A stretch of DNA of 8,196 nt, taken from Alphaproteobacteria bacterium. GTDB lineage: Bacteria; Pseudomonadota; Alphaproteobacteria; Caulobacterales; Parvularculaceae. Every line of letters begins with the position of its first letter. Positions within the stretch are counted from its first letter, which is position 1. Made by a program: the position numbers and the translations under genes. A model generated the notes under the pieces. The model was not told where the DNA came from, did no database searches, and saw only the letters and a program-made list of their open reading frames with translations. This document shows positions 6,158 to 8,196 of this stretch, piece by piece. The stretch lies in contig JAUIEG010000104.1 of the NCBI GenBank assembly GCA_030428745.1, positions 1 through 8,196 on the forward strand, written 5' to 3'.

Positions 6158-6182
6158 ATCAAGACGCTTGATCGATATCAAG
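6158..6182. repeat. Three alternating ATCAAG/CTTGAT half-sites
   Basis: ATCAAG at 6158-6163, CTTGAT at 6167-6172 and ATCAAG at 6177-6182 form two overlapping dyads with 3- and 4-bp spacers. The array lies about 155 bp upstream of the PcaC-like gene. It may be a regulator-binding array; no binding protein can be named. Confidence 0.35.
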
Positions 6183-6305
6183 TCCCCGCCCTGCAAACTC
6201 GCGCTTAACAGGGCGAACTCTTAGACAATGAGAGATTTGTGGGAATATTACTGTCGTGTCTGATATTGGCTGTCACGACTCGGCGAAGATGCACTTCACC
6301 ATTTG

Positions 6306-6319
6306 TGATCAGGTGATCA
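6306..6319. repeat. TGATCA-GG-TGATCA dyad
   Basis: Two self-palindromic TGATCA hexamers are separated by GG, readable as both a direct and an inverted repeat. The pair shares the ATCA core with the half-sites near 6158-6182 and may be a second site for the same protein. Confidence 0.3.
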
Positions 6320-6533
6320 AAACACTTACACCGGATCGAGCCGTTTATAGCGCTGAGCACCGACTGAAAGTTAAAAACAGAAACACGATCAACTTAAAAC
6401 CATAAAGGCAGTAGCTTACGCCAGAGTGTCGGCGGAAAGCCAGGCATGGAGACTTTCATGGCTCAGCGATCTCGTTCTTGTCGCAACGACTGTCATCAGC
6501 AATGCTTTTACCGCTGCAACACGCTCGGAGTAA

Positions 6534-7862
6534 TTATACACCCTTGTACTCAGCACGAGTATCGATACGGGCCGCAGGCAACGCCAGAAGCGCAAGTGCG
6601 GCGACCAATGACCCCATCGCCATCACAATTGCAACGACTTGGAGTGAAACGCCTGCGGAAAATAAGAAGCCTGCAATTACAGGACCGAGCGCCGAGCCGG
6701 CGCGCCCAACGCCGATAACGAACCCAGTTCCTCCAGCTCTTACTTCTACCGGAAATGAATGCGCCATGAGCGCATATGTGCCAACGATCGCCGAGTTCGT
6801 AAAAAAGCCGGCAAGAGCGGAAACAACGGCGAGTTGGATTAGCGTCGTCCATCCTGCCCCGAATATAATGACCATCACTGCGGCTATCAGCATGGCGCCA
6901 ACAACCAAGCCGCGCGTGGCGAACTTCTGAGTCAGAAGGCTAAGCACGATTGATCCGACAGCACCGCCAACATTCGCCCATACAAGCACAGTGCCCGCCA
7001 AGGAGTGCGAAAACCCCATATCGAAGACAATCTTCGGCAGCCATTTGAGAATGAAGTAAAAGGTCATGATATGGGCGAAATACGCAACCGTAAGTAAAAT
7101 CGTAAGGCGTATCAAAGACGCGGAAAAGAGCTGACGGATGCCGCCCGCCTGCGGGTCTTCAGACAGCTCTGGCAATGCGGTAATCGCCTCGTGCCCCATA
7201 CGCTTCAAGGTGGTATTGATTCTGATGAGAGCGTTCGCTGGGCGCTTACGTATCAGGTACTCTATGGACTCTGGCAGATATAAGAGAATGAGTGGAATAA
7301 GCGCGACAGTCGCGACTCCGCCGAAAACAAAAACCGACCGCCAGGTGAAATAGGACATTAAGATGGAAACGATCGCGCCGCCGATAATCGCCCCAAAGGA
7401 ATAACCAGTGGCGATAGTGGCGACGACCATAGGCCGGCGTTTTTTATTTGAGTATTCGGCGGCCATGGCGTTAATGGAGGCAAGCACGCCGCCAATACCT
7501 ATTCCCGTCAAAAATCGGTAGACGCATAAAATGGCGATGCTTGTTGCTGTGGCGGCGAAAAACATGCCTAGCGCCATAAAAACCAGACAAAAAATTATGG
7601 TTGGCCGGCGTCCAATTCGGTCGGCTATCTGCCCCAGAAACAGCGAGCCAAACGACATGCCAATAAGTTCAATTGATAAAACAATGCCGAGACCTGCCCG
7701 CGTGATATTCCAATCATGAGCGATGCCAGGCGCTGCAAAGCTGATCGACAGGACATCGAACCCATCAAGCGCGTTTAGACACACGCACAAAAATATCGCG
7801 GTGATTTGAAACCGGCTCATAGGAGAATGAGCAATCGTCTCGCGCGGATCGACCATGTTCAT
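6534..7862 (-). CDS. MFS transporter, aromatic acid:H+ symporter (AAHS) family
   Basis: A 442-residue inner-membrane transporter with about twelve hydrophobic segments in two groups of six, joined by a polar central loop (about 198-250). LDGFDVLSIS (about 32-41) carries the Asp33 and Asp36 pair of the DGxD signature in the first membrane helix, as in PcaK-type permeases. GQIADRIGRRP (about 77-87) is the conserved loop between helices 2 and 3. RFLTGIGIGGVLASINAMAAEY is the helix 4 motif, and LPESIEYLI closes the sixth helix region as is usual in the family. The start at 7862 is preceded by GGTGGA about 8-9 nt away. A second ATG two codons later is possible. It probably imports an aromatic or aliphatic acid for the neighbouring pathway; the substrate cannot be read. 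It is separated from the PcaC-like gene by 531 bp, so it is likely a separate transcript or a read-through from trxB. Confidence 0.9.
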   Translation of the reverse strand: MNMVDPRETIAHSPMSRFQITAIFLCVCLNALDGFDVLSISFAAPGIAHDWNITRAGLGIVLSIELIGMSFGSLFLGQIADRIGRRPTIIFCLVFMALGMFFAATATSIAILCVYRFLTGIGIGGVLASINAMAAEYSNKKRRPMVVATIATGYSFGAIIGGAIVSILMSYFTWRSVFVFGGVATVALIPLILLYLPESIEYLIRKRPANALIRINTTLKRMGHEAITALPELSEDPQAGGIRQLFSASLIRLTILLTVAYFAHIMTFYFILKWLPKIVFDMGFSHSLAGTVLVWANVGGAVGSIVLSLLTQKFATRGLVVGAMLIAAVMVIIFGAGWTTLIQLAVVSALAGFFTNSAIVGTYALMAHSFPVEVRAGGTGFVIGVGRAGSALGPVIAGFLFSAGVSLQVVAIVMAMGSLVAALALLALPAARIDTRAEYKGV

Positions 7863-7928
7863 CGTTTTTTTCCACCCTTCTCACGCCCAATTTTTGGATC
7901 GTTTCATTCATACAGGGTCGGGCCCCTC

Positions 7929-8196
7929 TTAAAGCTCACCGAGAAACTTCTCCGCCTCGAGCGCCGCCATACAGCCCATGCCTGCGGCGGTGACAGCCTG
8001 ACGATAGATGTCGTCGGTGACGTCGCCGGCCGCGTAAACGCCCTCGATCGCCGTCGCCGTCGAATTTTGCTCCGTGACGAGGTAACCGTGATCCTTCATG
8101 GACAGCTTGCCTTCGAAGAGTTCTGTCGATGGCTTGTGGCCGATGGCGATGAAAACGCCGTCGACTTTCAACTCCTGGGTCATGCCGGTTTTCCCA
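7929..8196 (-). CDS. trxB: Thioredoxin reductase, C-terminal part (5' end beyond the right edge)
   Basis: The frame enters from the right edge and ends at TAA (7931-7929), giving the last 89 residues. VDGVFIAIGHKPST is the NADPH-domain exit segment. GVYAAGDVTDDIYRQAVTAAGMGCMAAL is the FAD-binding C-terminal signature (two motifs, GDVTD and YRQAxTAAG) typical of bacterial low-molecular-weight TrxB. The enzyme passes electrons from NADPH through FAD to thioredoxin in the cytoplasm; the redox CxxC lies outside the window. It is a housekeeping gene, 66 bp upstream of the MFS gene on the same strand. Apparent internal ATG starts are not real starts. Confidence 0.93.
   Translation of the reverse strand, partial: GKTGMTQELKVDGVFIAIGHKPSTELFEGKLSMKDHGYLVTEQNSTATAIEGVYAAGDVTDDIYRQAVTAAGMGCMAALEAEKFLGEL

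Larger units (their letters stand above)
6003..6533. other. Long intergenic region with several small dyads; no convincing gene
   Basis: These 531 bp separate the MFS gene's 3' end from the PcaC-like gene's 5' end; both genes are on the minus strand. Visible structures are a promoter with flanking half-sites (6030-6080), the palindrome AATCTAGATT (6125-6134), an ATCAAG/CTTGAT/ATCAAG trio (6158-6182), CGCCCTG/CAGGGCG arms (6187-6193 and 6209-6215), GTCGTG/CACGAC arms (6253-6258 and 6274-6279) and TGATCA-GG-TGATCA (6306-6319). The word ATCAA, counting both strands, occurs about five times (6158, 6168, 6177, 6316, 6388), where roughly one is expected. No T-tailed hairpin terminator for the MFS gene is evident. 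Only a 38-codon ORF (6289-6405) is open and it resembles nothing I know. Confidence 0.5.

Noticed and set aside
6187..6215. CGCCCTG/CAGGGCG stem as a terminator or operator
   Set aside because: The loop is 15 nt and there is no U-tract on either strand. A single 7-bp dyad is not rare in 531 bp.
6253..6279. GTCGTG/CACGAC inverted repeat
   Set aside because: Six-base arms with a 15-bp spacer are expected a few times by chance in a region of this size.
6289..6405. 38-codon ORF starting MHFTICDQ on the plus strand, open a further 19 codons upstream
   Set aside because: No recognisable family, a poor ribosome binding site (only GAAG touching the ATG) and a length expected by chance. A GTG start at 6256 with GGGA upstream is possible but unsupported.
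6446..6930. Two overlapping plus-strand ORFs near the 3' end of the MFS gene
   Set aside because: They mostly lie antisense to the clear MFS coding sequence, have low-complexity Arg/Ser/Pro/Thr composition and have no domain resemblance.

Overview
The window looks like part of a Gram-negative proteobacterial chromosome, most likely alphaproteobacterial. That placement is inferred from moderate G+C, codon use, the AAHS-type transporter and the general look of the proteins; no marker gene fixes the taxon. It carries a compact accessory cluster for breaking down an aromatic compound (or an aromatised ring of a larger molecule) by meta cleavage. At the right edge it meets an ordinary housekeeping gene, trxB.

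Plus strand, 522-5029: five genes in a row with small gaps or overlaps form a complete lower meta-cleavage route. They are a type I extradiol catechol dioxygenase (522-1391), an alpha/beta-hydrolase that splits the meta-cleavage product (1438-2307), a 2-hydroxypenta-2,4-dienoate-type hydratase (2304-3068), an acylating acetaldehyde dehydrogenase (3076-3999) and a 4-hydroxy-2-oxovalerate aldolase (4019-5029). Together they should turn a substituted catechol into a carboxylic acid, pyruvate and acetyl-CoA (or the homologous acyl-CoA). The oxygenases that would make the catechol are not in the window, so the starting substrate cannot be named.

Left edge, minus strand (314 down past 1): the N-terminal part of an arylamine N-acetyltransferase-like protein, divergent from the dioxygenase gene. 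The 207-bp space between them holds a perfect 9-bp inverted repeat (330-338 / 353-361), the strongest non-coding signal in the window. A NAT homologue beside an extradiol dioxygenase and meta-cleavage hydrolase recalls the actinobacterial nat-hsa steroid-ring cluster.

Minus strand, 6002-5026: a small PcaC-like carboxymuconolactone decarboxylase-family protein and a MarR regulator, coupled through a TAGTG stop/start overlap. The MarR gene runs convergently into the aldolase gene and the two overlap by 4 bp. A plausible promoter at 6040-6068 is bracketed by CAGGTCA/TGACCTG half-sites.

6003-6533 is a 531-bp stretch with no convincing gene but several small dyads and repeated ATCAA words, so it is probably regulatory. 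On the minus strand, 7862-6534 encodes an aromatic-acid:H+ symporter-type MFS transporter that probably imports the substrate or an intermediate. 8195-7929 is the C-terminal end of thioredoxin reductase (trxB).

No tRNA, rRNA, CRISPR array, insertion sequence or strong intrinsic terminator was seen.
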